Assembly (NCBI GenBank): GCA_000799755.1
Contig: JUHI01000022.1
Location: 48,713 to 112,712, forward strand
From: Martinezella tropici
GTDB taxonomy: Bacteria; Pseudomonadota; Alphaproteobacteria; Rhizobiales; Rhizobiaceae
DNA length: 64,000 nt
Reading direction: 5' to 3'
Positions within the stretch are counted from its first letter, which is position 1. Every line of letters begins with the position of its first letter. Both the position numbers and the translations under genes were made by a program. Shown here one piece after another: positions 43,429-52,620 of this stretch. The notes under the pieces were generated by a model. That model was not told the DNA's origin and searched no databases. It saw only the letters and a program-made list of their open reading frames with translations.

Positions 43429-45179
43429 GCCCGCCTCATCGTGATTACGAAAGCCGCGCCGCCGAGCGGCGACGGACCTGTTGTCAACGATCCGCCGAGA
43501 TCGCTCATGATGTCCTGCGCAATCCCGAGCCCAAGCCCGAGCCCATCGGGCTTGCCGGTCACGAACGGGCGGAATATCTGCTTGGACAGCGCCGGATCGA
43601 TGCCAGGGCCGTTGTCGGCGACGGTCAGCGTCACCACGTCCTTCGCCGCGATATCGACAAGTACGGCGACGTGCGGATCGGCGATATCGGCAACGGCGTC
43701 GATGGCATTCTGCAAGAGATTGACGATGACCTGTTCCAGCCGCACCCGCTCGGCAAACACATGCGGCTGCCCCTGCGCCGGAAGATCCAGCTTTGCTCCC
43801 GCCTTGCGAAACCGGTTTCCGACGAGCAATAAAGCCCCGGCAATGATGGCATCGAGCGGTTCTGCCCCGGCCGCCTGCCGTCCCCGGCGCGAGAACCGCC
43901 GCATCTCCTGCGTAATCGTGCCGATGCGCGCCGTCACCTCGACTGCGGCATCGAGATTGGCGCCGACGCGATCGAGGCGATTGGCCGCAAGATGGTGACG
44001 GGCATTCTCGGCAAGCGTGCGGATCGTCGCGACAGGCTGGTTGATTTCATGCATCAAGCCCGCCGTGATCGAGCCGACGGAGGCAAGCCGATTGGCCTGG
44101 GCGAGCTCCTCGCGGGCATCGCGATAGCGATCTTCGGCGCGGGCGCGTTCGGCCATCTCGTCGCGCAGCTCGGCCGTGCGCGCCGCGACGGCCTCCTCAA
44201 GCGCTCGCCGGTCCGCCGCAGCACGCGCAGCGCGGGTCATTCGCCACCAGATCGCAGCCGCGACAACGGCCAACCCCAGAATTGCGGGCAAGGCCAGCAG
44301 CCAGGCCTTAGCCCATGCGTCCTGCAACGCCGTGCGGGTATCGAGAAGGTGCAGGAGACGCAAGCGCGTACCGACGACCGGCTGCTCTGCCGCAATCATG
44401 ATCCGACCTCGCGGACCGCGTATGCGACCAGCATCCTCGGCGCGATAGTTCCCTGGGCCAAGTGCCGCGTCGCGATATTGGCCGCTCGCGACGATGCCGG
44501 CCCGGTCTTCCGGCGACAGGGGTGCAAGCGCGGTCAATACCTGCGACGGATCGGATGCGGCCAGGATGATCTGGTGCTCATCGACGACCAGCGTCTCGCC
44601 GGGATCGTTCGCCCAGATGCGTGAGACGGCATCGAACTCGAATTTGACGACCACGACGCCTGCTGGAGCCGCGGCGTCACCGACCCTGCGGGCCAGAAAC
44701 AGTCCCGGCCTGCCGCTGATTGCTCCCGCGCCATAATATTCCGCCGTGCCATCTTTCAGCGCCTCGGAAAAATAGGGACGGAAACTGAAGTTCTTTCCGA
44801 CGAAACTGTCTTCTGTGCCTGCATTCGAGGCGGCAATGACAAGTCCCTTTTGATCGACCAGGTAGATGATGTAGGCGCCAGTTTCACGGGCCAGAAAACC
44901 GAGCTTTTCGTCAAGCCGGCGGGCCGCATCGGTCGTAGGGCTTGCAAGCGCTTCGCCGAGATCGCGATACTCGCCGAGAACGATGGGAAGAAGCCGGAAG
45001 CGCGCCAGTTCGCTGTCAAGCAAGCGACTATGCTGTGCCGCAAGTCCACTCGCCTCTACGCCCAGGCGCCGAAGCGCATCCTGACGCGAAAACAAAAGAG
45101 CCGCATACCAAATAGCGGCCGCCGCGGCGAAGCCAATCGCAGTCAGCAGCACAATTCGCTTGATACCAGAACCTTTCAT
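43425..45179 (-). CDS. DctB-like sensor histidine kinase
   Basis: This kinase is 584 residues from ATG 45179. It has an N-terminal helix (IVLLTAIGFAAAAAIWYAALL), a periplasmic double-Cache-like domain (with PYFSEALKDGTAEYYGAG, as in DctB C4-dicarboxylate sensors), a second helix near 295-315 and a coiled coil. The kinase core has the H-box LMHEINQPVATI, N-box NLLQNAIDAV and G-boxes DNGPGID and GLGLGLG. It should phosphorylate the coupled DctD-like regulator. The start codon overlaps a 9-bp inverted repeat, so it may be autoregulated. The frame remains open upstream to 45329, but that stretch is not protein-like. Confidence 0.88.
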   Translation of the reverse strand: MKGSGIKRIVLLTAIGFAAAAAIWYAALLFSRQDALRRLGVEASGLAAQHSRLLDSELARFRLLPIVLGEYRDLGEALASPTTDAARRLDEKLGFLARETGAYIIYLVDQKGLVIAASNAGTEDSFVGKNFSFRPYFSEALKDGTAEYYGAGAISGRPGLFLARRVGDAAAPAGVVVVKFEFDAVSRIWANDPGETLVVDEHQIILAASDPSQVLTALAPLSPEDRAGIVASGQYRDAALGPGNYRAEDAGRIRGPRGRIMIAAEQPVVGTRLRLLHLLDTRTALQDAWAKAWLLALPAILGLAVVAAAIWWRMTRAARAAADRRALEEAVAARTAELRDEMAERARAEDRYRDAREELAQANRLASVGSITAGLMHEINQPVATIRTLAENARHHLAANRLDRVGANLDAAVEVTARIGTITQEMRRFSRRGRQAAGAEPLDAIIAGALLLVGNRFRKAGAKLDLPAQGQPHVFAERVRLEQVIVNLLQNAIDAVADIADPHVAVLVDIAAKDVVTLTVADNGPGIDPALSKQIFRPFVTGKPDGLGLGLGIAQDIMSDLGGSLTTGPSPLGGAAFVITMRRA

Positions 45180-45236
45180 TTGTGCAGAATATTGCACAAA
45201 TTGCGAAATGGCTATGCATAATCTTGCGCAGATTAT
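45178..45236. promoter_or_regulatory. Two dyads, likely DctD-like binding sites
   Basis: ATTTGTGCA/TGCACAAAT (45178-45186, 45193-45201) and ATAATCT/AGATTAT (45218-45224, 45230-45236) are perfect inverted repeats at the start of the kinase gene and about 300 bp before kgtP. Tandem dyads far upstream of the target are typical of DctD-type enhancer sites. The first also covers the kinase ATG. Confidence 0.55.
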
Positions 45237-45432
45237 CTCGCAGAGCGGCCCGGAATCCGGGGAAAAATTAAATATATCAATATGGTATTCCGCCCACTCC
45301 CTGAACCTCGTGCCGCTCTCCATCCCCACGTATCAATGCAGGTACTGGGAGAGTGGTCCTCAACACGCAGAAAGAGCCGGCTGTCAGCCGGTCAACCGGC
45401 ATTACCGGCGCCGTCTTGAAGAGATCGGCTGG

Positions 45433-45448
45433 TGGCCGTCGGAATGCA
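45433..45448 (+). promoter_or_regulatory. Candidate -24/-12 (sigma-54-like) element
   Basis: TGGCCGTCGGAATGCA keeps the GG and GC pairs at the spacing of sigma-54 promoters (TGGCAC-N5-TTGCA), 87 bp before the kgtP start. Three consensus positions differ. Because the adjacent regulator lacks GAFTGA, the match may be chance or may be used by another activator. Confidence 0.35.
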
Positions 45449-45534
45449 TACGGCCTCTCCCGGCGAACCCGTCGTCCGCAGCGAATAACCGCTCGGCCAC
45501 GACGACCAGAAGCAAGAACGGGAGGAGAGGCACA

Positions 45535-46860
45535 ATGCTGAAGACACTACAAGATCCCATTGCAACGACTGCAGCGGCGGAAGCGGCCGAACGGCGCAAA
45601 CGTCTGAAATCGATCATCGGTGGCTCCACCGGCAATCTGGTCGAATGGTTCGACTGGTATGTTTATGCCGCATTCGCGCTTTATTTCGCACCGCATTTCT
45701 TCCCCGCCGGCGACCAGACGGCGCAGTTGCTGAATTCGGCAGCGGTGTTTGCCGTCGGCTTCGTCATGCGGCCGATCGGTGCCTGGATCATGGGGCTCTA
45801 TGCCGACCGCAAGGGCCGCAAGGCCGGTCTCGCTCTTTCGGTGACGCTGATGTGCGCCGGCTCGCTGATTATCGCGCTGACGCCGGGATACGAAACGATC
45901 GGCGTCGCAGCGCCCGCGCTTCTGGTTCTCGCACGCCTGATGCAGGGCCTGTCCGTCGGCGGTGAGTACGGCGCCTCGGCGACCTATCTCTCCGAAATGG
46001 CCGGTCGCGAACGGCGCGGCTTCTTCTCGTCCTTTCAGTACGTCACGCTGATTTCCGGTCAGCTACTTGCCATCGCCCTGCTGATCCTGCTGCAGGCCGT
46101 GATGACGACGGAAGCGCTGAACGCCTGGGGATGGCGCATTCCCTTCTTCATGGGAGCGGCGCTTGCGGTCGTGGTCTTCTGGCTGCGTCGCGGCCTTGCC
46201 GAGACCGAGAGCTTCAAGAACGTGAAGGCAAGCGATACGCAGAAGTCCGGTTTCTGGATGCTCATCACCCGGCATCCAAAGGAAACTGCGCTCGTCATGC
46301 TGCTGACGGCCGGCGGCACGCTCGCCTTCTACGCCTATTCCATCTATATGCAGAAATTCCTGGTCAACACCTCCGGATTCAGCCGGGAAACATCGAGCGA
46401 GATCAACGCGATCACGCTATTCATCTTCATGCTGCTGCAACCTATTGCCGGCGGGCTTTCTGACAAGATCGGCCGCAAGCCGCTGATGATCGGCTTCGGC
46501 ATCTGCGGCGTGCTGTTTACCTATCCGATCTTCTCGGCACTCGAAACCACGAGAGATCCAATCATCGCGGGACTGCTGGTCATGGCCGCGTTGGTCATCG
46601 TCACCGGCTACACCTCGATCAACGCTGTCGTAAAAGCGGAGCTGTTTCCCGCCCACATCCGCGCTCTCGGCGTCGCGCTTCCCTACGCCCTCGCCAACAC
46701 GCTCTTCGGCGGCACGGCCGAATTCGTGGCGCTCAAATTCAAGAGCAGCGGTTGGGAACAGGGGTTCTATTGGTATGTGACAGCGATGATCGGCATCTCG
46801 CTCATCGTCTATCTCTTCATGCGCGATACCGCCAAGAACAGTGCCATCCAGGAGGATTGA
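45535..46860 (+). CDS. kgtP: KgtP-like MFS carrier (MHS family)
   Basis: This carrier is 441 residues from ATG 45535, which has GGAGGAGAGG upstream. It belongs to the metabolite:H+ symporter family, with STGNLVEWFDWYVYAAFALYF in helix 1, the MFS motif MGLYADRKGRKAGL (near 93) and SVGGEYGASATYLSE (near 145). Members take up 2-oxoglutarate, other dicarboxylates or related acids. The divergent DctBD-like pair is its probable regulator. It is followed by two hairpins. Confidence 0.87.
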   Translation: MLKTLQDPIATTAAAEAAERRKRLKSIIGGSTGNLVEWFDWYVYAAFALYFAPHFFPAGDQTAQLLNSAAVFAVGFVMRPIGAWIMGLYADRKGRKAGLALSVTLMCAGSLIIALTPGYETIGVAAPALLVLARLMQGLSVGGEYGASATYLSEMAGRERRGFFSSFQYVTLISGQLLAIALLILLQAVMTTEALNAWGWRIPFFMGAALAVVVFWLRRGLAETESFKNVKASDTQKSGFWMLITRHPKETALVMLLTAGGTLAFYAYSIYMQKFLVNTSGFSRETSSEINAITLFIFMLLQPIAGGLSDKIGRKPLMIGFGICGVLFTYPIFSALETTRDPIIAGLLVMAALVIVTGYTSINAVVKAELFPAHIRALGVALPYALANTLFGGTAEFVALKFKSSGWEQGFYWYVTAMIGISLIVYLFMRDTAKNSAIQED

Positions 46861-46870
46861 GAGGGTCGGT

Positions 46871-46945
46871 TCGGCAGAAAGATTGCTGCCGACGCGCGCT
46901 CGACCGAATAGGATCGGCGGGACATCCATGATGTTCCCGCCGATC
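46871..46945 (+). terminator. Two hairpins after kgtP
   Basis: TCGGCAG/CTGCCGA forms a first stem within about 46871-46892. GATCGGCGGGA/TCCCGCCGATC (46912-46945) forms a second, with inner ACATC/GATGT pairing that leaves one bulged T. The second is followed by GTCCTTTGC. It is a likely transcription end. Confidence 0.55.
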
Positions 46946-47142
46946 GTCCTTTGCAGCTTGCATCATAGTCCGCGCCATTCCATTGTGGATGACGAAGGCA
47001 TATTCGACGGGTCTCGTCGTCCCGAGCACAAAAGACGGCCAAATCTGTGCGAAACCTGTATCTTAGTATGATATCCCTGGATCAAGCTTAGGCGCATAAA
47101 GGCTTATCGGACTTAGAAAGGCAGTCAGAAAAGGTCGCATTA

Positions 47143-47511
47143 TTGCCCCCAGTTCCCACCATAGCCATTGTCGATGACGATCACGCCATTCGCGAAGCGA
47201 TGGACGATCTCGTCAAGTCTTGTGGCTACGAGTCCCAACTGTTTGCGTCGGCGGAGGAATTCCTGGCGTTCGAGCAGCCGTCGACGATCGACTGCATGCT
47301 GATCGATGTGAAGATGCCGGGTCTGAGCGGCATCGAACTCCAGGCCGAACTCAACAAACATTCGAAGCATCCGCCGGTAATCTTCATAACGTCCCACAAG
47401 GACGAACGGACGCGCAGAACGGCCATGAGCGGCGGCGCTTTCGCCTTCCTTGGCAAGCCGGTCGATATCGAAAAGCTGATCGGCTATCTGGAGTCGGCGC
47501 TCGGTCACTAA
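47143..47511 (+). CDS. Single-domain response regulator (FixJ receiver type)
   Basis: The 122-residue product is a receiver domain alone, with acidic residues DDD at 11-13, phospho-acceptor Asp55, ITS switch residues at 82-84 and Lys105. The sequence style (FASAEEFLAF, GAFAFLGKPVD) matches FixJ/NarL-type receivers, but no HTH follows. It starts at TTG 47143 with AAGG about eight bases upstream. Single-domain receivers act in phosphorelays or by protein binding. No cognate kinase is adjacent. Confidence 0.83.
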   Translation: MPPVPTIAIVDDDHAIREAMDDLVKSCGYESQLFASAEEFLAFEQPSTIDCMLIDVKMPGLSGIELQAELNKHSKHPPVIFITSHKDERTRRTAMSGGAFAFLGKPVDIEKLIGYLESALGH

Positions 47512-48042
47512 CGGCTGAAGCAACGTGCCGCATCCCAGCTGCCCACCCCGGGTTATCCGCCTCTATCGTCTATCCCACCATCGTCATGCTTTATCGCGGC
47601 TCTTTCGACGCACGAAAAGGCTCCGGCCGACCGACGCGAGGACTCGCGTCCCGACACGAATACATACTTTTCGAGAAAGCAGCCTAGACCTACGTCTAGG
47701 TGTGCGTCCGCCTCTTCGGTTGTAGCTTTTGCTCATCACATTCGGGAAGAGGAGCATGCAATTGTCCGGCTTCTTTACAGAGACCACCATCTTGGCTCGA
47801 CCACTTGCCGATACCGGCGTGCGGTATGGTGTCCGCAATCCCGCTCTGTCGACAAACGCCCCCATGTCCTCCGGTCACTTAGCCTTCCAGCGGCATAGAC
47901 CGGATCGGGACATTACCTTTCGCCGCCGCCGCCTCTCGGCAACCCCAAAAAACGGGATGCTTTACCGGCCGGTGCCGGTGTCCGGCTGCCGAGGCGCGGT
48001 CTCCGGCGGGATAAACCTATCAACGTCAAAGGAGTGATAGCA
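47512..48042. other. Gap upstream of oxdC with an 18-bp palindrome
   Basis: No convincing gene lies here. The main feature is CCTAGAC-CTAC-GTCTAGG (47683-47700), a 7-bp-armed palindrome that resembles FixJ/LuxR-class operators. It lies about 340 bp before oxdC. A frame ending at the oxdC ribosome site (stop at 48037) has poor start signals. Confidence 0.45.
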
Positions 48043-49290
48043 ATGGATTCTCTGTCAAGACGCTCAGTCCTGGCCCTTGGAGCCTTGGGAGGCGCGGCAA
48101 TCGCGACGGGTGCCGCCCAGGCGGCGGCCTTCGGCAATCCCGATCAACCGGCGGAAGGTGCCATCAACGCCAATCCGGCCGGCCTCTCCGATCCCGGTCC
48201 GAAAAACCCCGCGCTTTACGAGCAGTTTCCCTCCTTTCAAAGTCCGCCCGCAACCGACATCGGTGATATGCAGCTGTTCTGGGGCTCATTCAACAATGCC
48301 ACCAAACGCATCCAGAACGGCGGCTGGGCGCGTCAAGTTACCAAGGCCGACTTCGCCATTTCCGAAGCCGTGTCGGGCGTCAACATGCGCCTTGGCCCCG
48401 GCGGCATTCGCGAAATGCACTGGCATCGCGCCGCCGAGTGGGCGATCATGACCAACGGACGCTGCCGCATCACCGTTCTCGACACACAGGGACGCGCCTA
48501 TGTGCAGGATGTGGGCGTCGGCGATCTCTGGTACTTCCCGGCCGGCTTCCCGCACTCGCTGCAGGGGCTCGGTCCTGACGGCTGCGAATTCGTGATCGTC
48601 TTCGACCAGGGCGACCAGTCCGAATACAATACGCTCTTGGTGACGGACTGGTTCGCACACACTCCGCCCGATGTACTCGCCAAGAATTTCGGCGTCCCTC
48701 AGGATACATTCAAGAATATTCCACTGCAGGATCTCTGGATATTCCAGGGCAAGGAACCAGGCCCGCTCTCGGCCGACCAGGAAGCCGTTGCTTCGGCTGG
48801 CCTGCCGCCCTATCCCTTCACCTACAAGCTGACCGCGTCCGCGCCGATAAAGCAGAACGCCTCAGGCATTCTCCAGCTTGCCGACAGCAACACGTTCAAA
48901 GTCTCAAAGACGATCGCCGCGGCCATCGAGACGATTAAGCCCGGTGGCGTGCGCGAGATGCACTGGCATCCGAATGCCGACGAATGGCAGTACTGGATCA
49001 AGGGCGAGGGCCGCATGACGGTCTTCGATTCCGGCCCGCGCAGCCAGACCGCCGACTTCCGGCCCGGCGACATCGGCTATGTCAAGAAGAGCCAGGGCCA
49101 CATCATCGAGAACACCGGCAAGACGGATCTGCAATTCGTCGCCGTCTTCAAGGTGGCCGAGTATCAGGAAATCGGTCTGTCGTCCTGGCTCACCCATACG
49201 CCGCCGGCTCTCGTCGAGCAGCATCTGAACATCACCGCTGCCGATATCGCCAAGTTCCCGTCCGATCAGCCGGGCATCGTACCTGAATGA
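48043..49290 (+). CDS. oxdC: Oxalate decarboxylase, bicupin, Tat-exported
   Basis: This bicupin is 415 residues from ATG 48043 (AAGGAG eight bases upstream; the in-frame GTG at 48034 is less likely). A twin-arginine-type signal (SRRSVLALGALGG) implies export. Both cupin domains have the Mn-binding motif (REMHWHRAAEW near 125; REMHWHPNADEW near 305). The flexible lid that carries the catalytic Glu reads SEYNT where Bacillus OxdC has SENST. The Glu is kept but two neighbours differ. It converts oxalate to formate and CO2. The rest of the sequence follows OxdC closely. Confidence 0.9.
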   Translation: MDSLSRRSVLALGALGGAAIATGAAQAAAFGNPDQPAEGAINANPAGLSDPGPKNPALYEQFPSFQSPPATDIGDMQLFWGSFNNATKRIQNGGWARQVTKADFAISEAVSGVNMRLGPGGIREMHWHRAAEWAIMTNGRCRITVLDTQGRAYVQDVGVGDLWYFPAGFPHSLQGLGPDGCEFVIVFDQGDQSEYNTLLVTDWFAHTPPDVLAKNFGVPQDTFKNIPLQDLWIFQGKEPGPLSADQEAVASAGLPPYPFTYKLTASAPIKQNASGILQLADSNTFKVSKTIAAAIETIKPGGVREMHWHPNADEWQYWIKGEGRMTVFDSGPRSQTADFRPGDIGYVKKSQGHIIENTGKTDLQFVAVFKVAEYQEIGLSSWLTHTPPALVEQHLNITAADIAKFPSDQPGIVPE

Positions 49291-49452
49291 TGCTCGCTTC
49301 CGTGGCGCAACTGCCCGCGGCGTTTCCACCCATTGCAAACTTCCTCCCAGGAAGCCCTTCGGTCGGCATCAAGGTGCCGGTCGGAGGGTTGATCATTGTG
49401 CTCAACTGCGGCAATACCCCCTCGACAGCAACGAGGACTAAGACCGCGCGAA

Positions 49453-50550
49453 ATGCTCCAGACACCTTACTACCTGATCGACAAGGCAAAACTCCTGCAG
49501 AATATGGAGAAGATTGCCTATGTGCGGGAACGTTCGGGCGCAAAGGCGCTGCTCGCGCTGAAATGCTTTGCCACCTGGGCAGTCTTCGACCTGATGCGCG
49601 ATTATATGGATGGCACGACCTCCTCGTCCCTCAATGAGGTGCGCCTCGGCCAGCAGCGCTTCGGCAAGGAAACGCATGCCTATTCGGTCGCCTACGCCGA
49701 TTATGAGATCGACGAGGTCGTGTCTCACGCCGACAAGATCATCTTCAACTCCATCAGCCAGCTGGAACGCTTTGCCGACAGGGCTTCAGGAGTTGTCCGC
49801 GGCCTACGCCTCAATCCGCAGATCAGCTCCTCGAGCTTCGACCTTGCCGATCCCGCCCGCCCCTTCTCACGGCTTGGCGAATGGGATGCCACAAAGGTCG
49901 AGGGGATGATGGACAGAATCAGCGGCTTCATGATCCATAACAATTGCGAGAATTCGGATTTCGGTCTGTTCGACCGCATGCTCGGCGAGATCGAGGCGAA
50001 ATTCGGCACCCTGTTGAAGAAAGCCGAGTGGGTCAGCCTTGGCGGCGGCATCCATTTCACCGGCGAGAATTATCCCGTCGACGCCTTTGCCGATCGCCTG
50101 AGCGCCTTTTCGCAGCACTATGGCGTGCAGGTCTATCTGGAGCCCGGCGAAGCGTCGATCACCAAATCGACGACGCTGGAGACGACGGTCCTCGACACGC
50201 TCTACAACGGTAAGCACCTCGCCGTCGTCGACAGCTCGATCGAAGCGCACATGCTCGATCTCCTGATCTACCGCGAAAACGCCAAGCTTCGGCCGAATGC
50301 CGGGCCGCATCGCTATATGGTCTGCGGCAAGTCATGCCTTGCCGGCGATATCTTCGGCGAGTTCGATTTTGAGCAGGAGTTGAAGATCGGCGACCGTATC
50401 TCTTTCCAGGATGCGGCGGGTTATACAATGGTCAAAAAGAACTGGTTCAATGGCGTGAAGATGCCGGCGATCGCCGTCAAGGAACTTGACGGCACCATCA
50501 GAACGGTTCGCGAATTCACCTACGCGGACTATGAGCAGAGCCTCTCCTGA
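49453..50550 (+). CDS. nspC: Carboxynorspermidine decarboxylase
   Basis: This PLP-dependent decarboxylase of the alanine-racemase fold is 365 residues from ATG 49453 and converts carboxy(nor)spermidine to (nor)spermidine. The N-terminus TPYYLIDKAKLLQNM and the PLP-Lys region AKALLALKCFATW (near 35) match NspC. HNNCENSDF, SLGGGIHFTGENYP and the late CGKSCLAGDIFGEF motif are also present. The dehydrogenase that makes its substrate follows after 36 bp. The pair forms the aspartate-semialdehyde route to spermidine-type polyamines. Confidence 0.92.
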   Translation: MLQTPYYLIDKAKLLQNMEKIAYVRERSGAKALLALKCFATWAVFDLMRDYMDGTTSSSLNEVRLGQQRFGKETHAYSVAYADYEIDEVVSHADKIIFNSISQLERFADRASGVVRGLRLNPQISSSSFDLADPARPFSRLGEWDATKVEGMMDRISGFMIHNNCENSDFGLFDRMLGEIEAKFGTLLKKAEWVSLGGGIHFTGENYPVDAFADRLSAFSQHYGVQVYLEPGEASITKSTTLETTVLDTLYNGKHLAVVDSSIEAHMLDLLIYRENAKLRPNAGPHRYMVCGKSCLAGDIFGEFDFEQELKIGDRISFQDAAGYTMVKKNWFNGVKMPAIAVKELDGTIRTVREFTYADYEQSLS

Positions 50551-50586
50551 GGCTTATCGAAGGGATAGAAGGAGATATCCGATATC

Positions 50587-51825
50587 ATGAAGAAGAACGT
50601 CCTCATCATCGGCGGCGGAGGCGTCGCCCAGGTGGTGGCGCACAAGTGCGCCCAGAACAACGATGTCCTGGGAGACATCCACATCGCCTCGCGTACCAAG
50701 GCGAAATGCGACACAATCATCGAGAGCGTGCATGAAAAGAAGGCGATGAAGCAGCCGGGCGTGCTCGAAGCCCATGCACTGAACGCGCTCGACATCGAGG
50801 CGACCAGGGAACTGATCCGCAAGACCGGTTGCCAGATCGTCATCAATGTCGGCACCGCTTTTCTCAACATGTCGGTGCTACGCGCCTGCATGGACACGGG
50901 CGTGGCCTACATAGATACCGCGATCCACGAAGAGCCCGGCAAGATCTGCGAGACGCCGCCGTGGTACGGAAATTACGAATGGCAGCGGGCAGCGGAATGC
51001 GCCGACAAGGGCGTGACCGCCATCCTGGGCGCCGGCTTCGATCCGGGCGTGGTGAATGCCTATGCGCGCCTTGCCAAGGACGAGTACCTCGACACGGTGA
51101 CGGATGTCGACATTGTCGACATCAATGCCGGCAGCCACGGCAAGTATTTCGCCACGAACTTCGACCCGGAAATCAACTTCCGCGAATTCACCGGCGTCGT
51201 CTATTCCTGGCAGGACAATCAGTGGCAAGTGAACAAGATGTTCGAGATCGGTCAGGAATACGACCTGCCCGTCGTCGGCAAACGCAAGGCCTATCTCTGC
51301 GGCCATGACGAGGTTCATTCGCTGGCGAAGAACATGGGTGGCGCTGACGTACGCTTCTGGATGGGCTTTTCCGATCACTACATCAATGTCTTCACCGTGC
51401 TGAAGAGCATCGGGCTTCTGTCAGAACAGCCGATCAAGACGGCGGAAGGCCTCGATGTCGTTCCGCTGAAGGTGGTCAAGGCCTGCCTGCCCGATCCGGC
51501 GTCGCTGGCGCCGCAATACGAAGGCAAGACCTGCATCGGCGATTTCGTTAGGGGTCTAAAGGACGGCAAGGAACGGACGGTCTTCATCTACAATGTGGCC
51601 GACCATAAGGAAGCCTACAACGAAGTGGGCAGCCAGGGCATTTCCTACACCGCCGGCGTCCCGCCGGTGGCCGCCGCCATGCTTGTCGCCAGCGGCGAGT
51701 GGGATGCGAAGAAGATGGTAAATGTCGAGGAGCTGCCGCCAAGGCCCTTCCTCAACATCCTCAACCGGATCGGCCTGCCGACCTATATCCGCGACGAAGA
51801 GGGCGAGCGTCCGCTCAATTTCTAA
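50587..51825 (+). CDS. Carboxynorspermidine/carboxyspermidine dehydrogenase
   Basis: This saccharopine-dehydrogenase-family enzyme is 412 residues. The N-terminal Rossmann motif is VLIIGGGGVAQVVAHK. AFLNMSVLRACMDTGVAYIDTA (near 100) and GAGFDPGVVNAYARLA (near 150) are typical of CANSDH. It condenses aspartate semialdehyde with putrescine or diaminopropane using NADPH. It works with NspC upstream. The ribosome site is AAGGAGATAT. A strong hairpin follows. Confidence 0.9.
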   Translation: MKKNVLIIGGGGVAQVVAHKCAQNNDVLGDIHIASRTKAKCDTIIESVHEKKAMKQPGVLEAHALNALDIEATRELIRKTGCQIVINVGTAFLNMSVLRACMDTGVAYIDTAIHEEPGKICETPPWYGNYEWQRAAECADKGVTAILGAGFDPGVVNAYARLAKDEYLDTVTDVDIVDINAGSHGKYFATNFDPEINFREFTGVVYSWQDNQWQVNKMFEIGQEYDLPVVGKRKAYLCGHDEVHSLAKNMGGADVRFWMGFSDHYINVFTVLKSIGLLSEQPIKTAEGLDVVPLKVVKACLPDPASLAPQYEGKTCIGDFVRGLKDGKERTVFIYNVADHKEAYNEVGSQGISYTAGVPPVAAAMLVASGEWDAKKMVNVEELPPRPFLNILNRIGLPTYIRDEEGERPLNF

Positions 51826-51851
51826 GGCGCGCCTTTGCGCGTCAATCTGAT

Positions 51852-51884
51852 AGAGCTAGGCCCCATGCTTTCGGGCCTAGCTCT
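51852..51884. terminator. 12-bp-stem bidirectional terminator candidate
   Basis: A perfect stem with arms at 51852-51863 and 51873-51884 (core GAGCTAGGCCC/GGGCCTAGCTC) and a 9-nt loop lies between convergent genes. No long T-run follows in either direction. The stem itself is very stable. Confidence 0.65.
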
Positions 51885-51900
51885 CGAATGCTCACAGCCT

Positions 51901-52182
51901 TCAATGCACCAGCTCGCGGCTTTTCTTGCGCCCGTTCAGGAGATGAATGAAGGTAATCCCCTGCTCCAGCAGGAGTTCGGCGGCTTTCAGATCGTTCGGG
52001 CCAAGATCGGACGAACAGCCGCGCAGATTGCATGCCAGAAACAGCGAATTGGTAGCGGCAAGCGCATCGCCATCCTCCTCGGCCTCTTCTGCGGTGGCCT
52101 GCAGTACATCCGCGACCGCCCCCATCAGGTCGGCCCGCTCCTGCAGGTTCATTTCACCAAGACTTTTCGTGATGTCATCCAT
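51901..52182 (-). CDS. Hypothetical protein (93 aa), acidic and helical
   Basis: I do not recognise this family. From ATG 52182 (AAGGAG with five bases to the ATG) it encodes 93 residues. The sequence is acidic and Ala/Leu-rich, with a likely coiled or helical stretch (LMGAVADVLQATAEEAEEDGD), CNLRGC in the middle and a basic end (NGRKKSREL). It has no signal or membrane helix. It is a single gene that converges on the carboxynorspermidine operon. The strong ribosome site supports that it is real. Confidence 0.6.
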   Translation of the reverse strand: MDDITKSLGEMNLQERADLMGAVADVLQATAEEAEEDGDALAATNSLFLACNLRGCSSDLGPNDLKAAELLLEQGITFIHLLNGRKKSRELVH

Positions 52183-52620
52183 GATCTCTCCTTGGCGCGC
52201 ACGAACAGTCACGACATCGGTCGAGATCGGCGCAGCTTGCAACTTGGAAACGATTGAAATGCGGTTGATGACTGAAATATGGCAATGAACGCCGGAAGCG
52301 GCAAGGCATGGCTTCCATGCGGAGGGCGCATGGCAGCCCATGCGCACTGTTCCGCAGACACGCGAAGACGCGAGCTGCTTGCCCGATTGCTTCCAGAGCG
52401 GTTCAACGTTTCATGAAATCTCTGAACCACTCCAAGCGCGATGGGGATTCATCTTGAATTGATGACAGCTGCGGCGAAATGGATGATAGCACCGCTTATG
52501 CCGTGTGAATGGGAAGGTCATGATCTCATCTGCGTCAACATGGCTGATGTCGTATGCAGCAGTTTTGAGGTAGTGCTCCCCACGATAAATGTGTCAAGTA
52601 ATAGCTTGGAAGTATCCAAA

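Noticed and set aside
47729..48037. A 102-codon frame ending at the oxdC ribosome site
   Set aside because: The first start is TTG without a ribosome site and the inner ATG has GAGGAG only one base away. The composition is Arg-rich and unlike real proteins.
52441..52620. A 60-residue N-terminal extension of the 41-residue membrane protein
   Set aside because: There is no ribosome site at the upstream ATG and the sequence has no signal or domain character, whereas the inner ATG has GGAAG.
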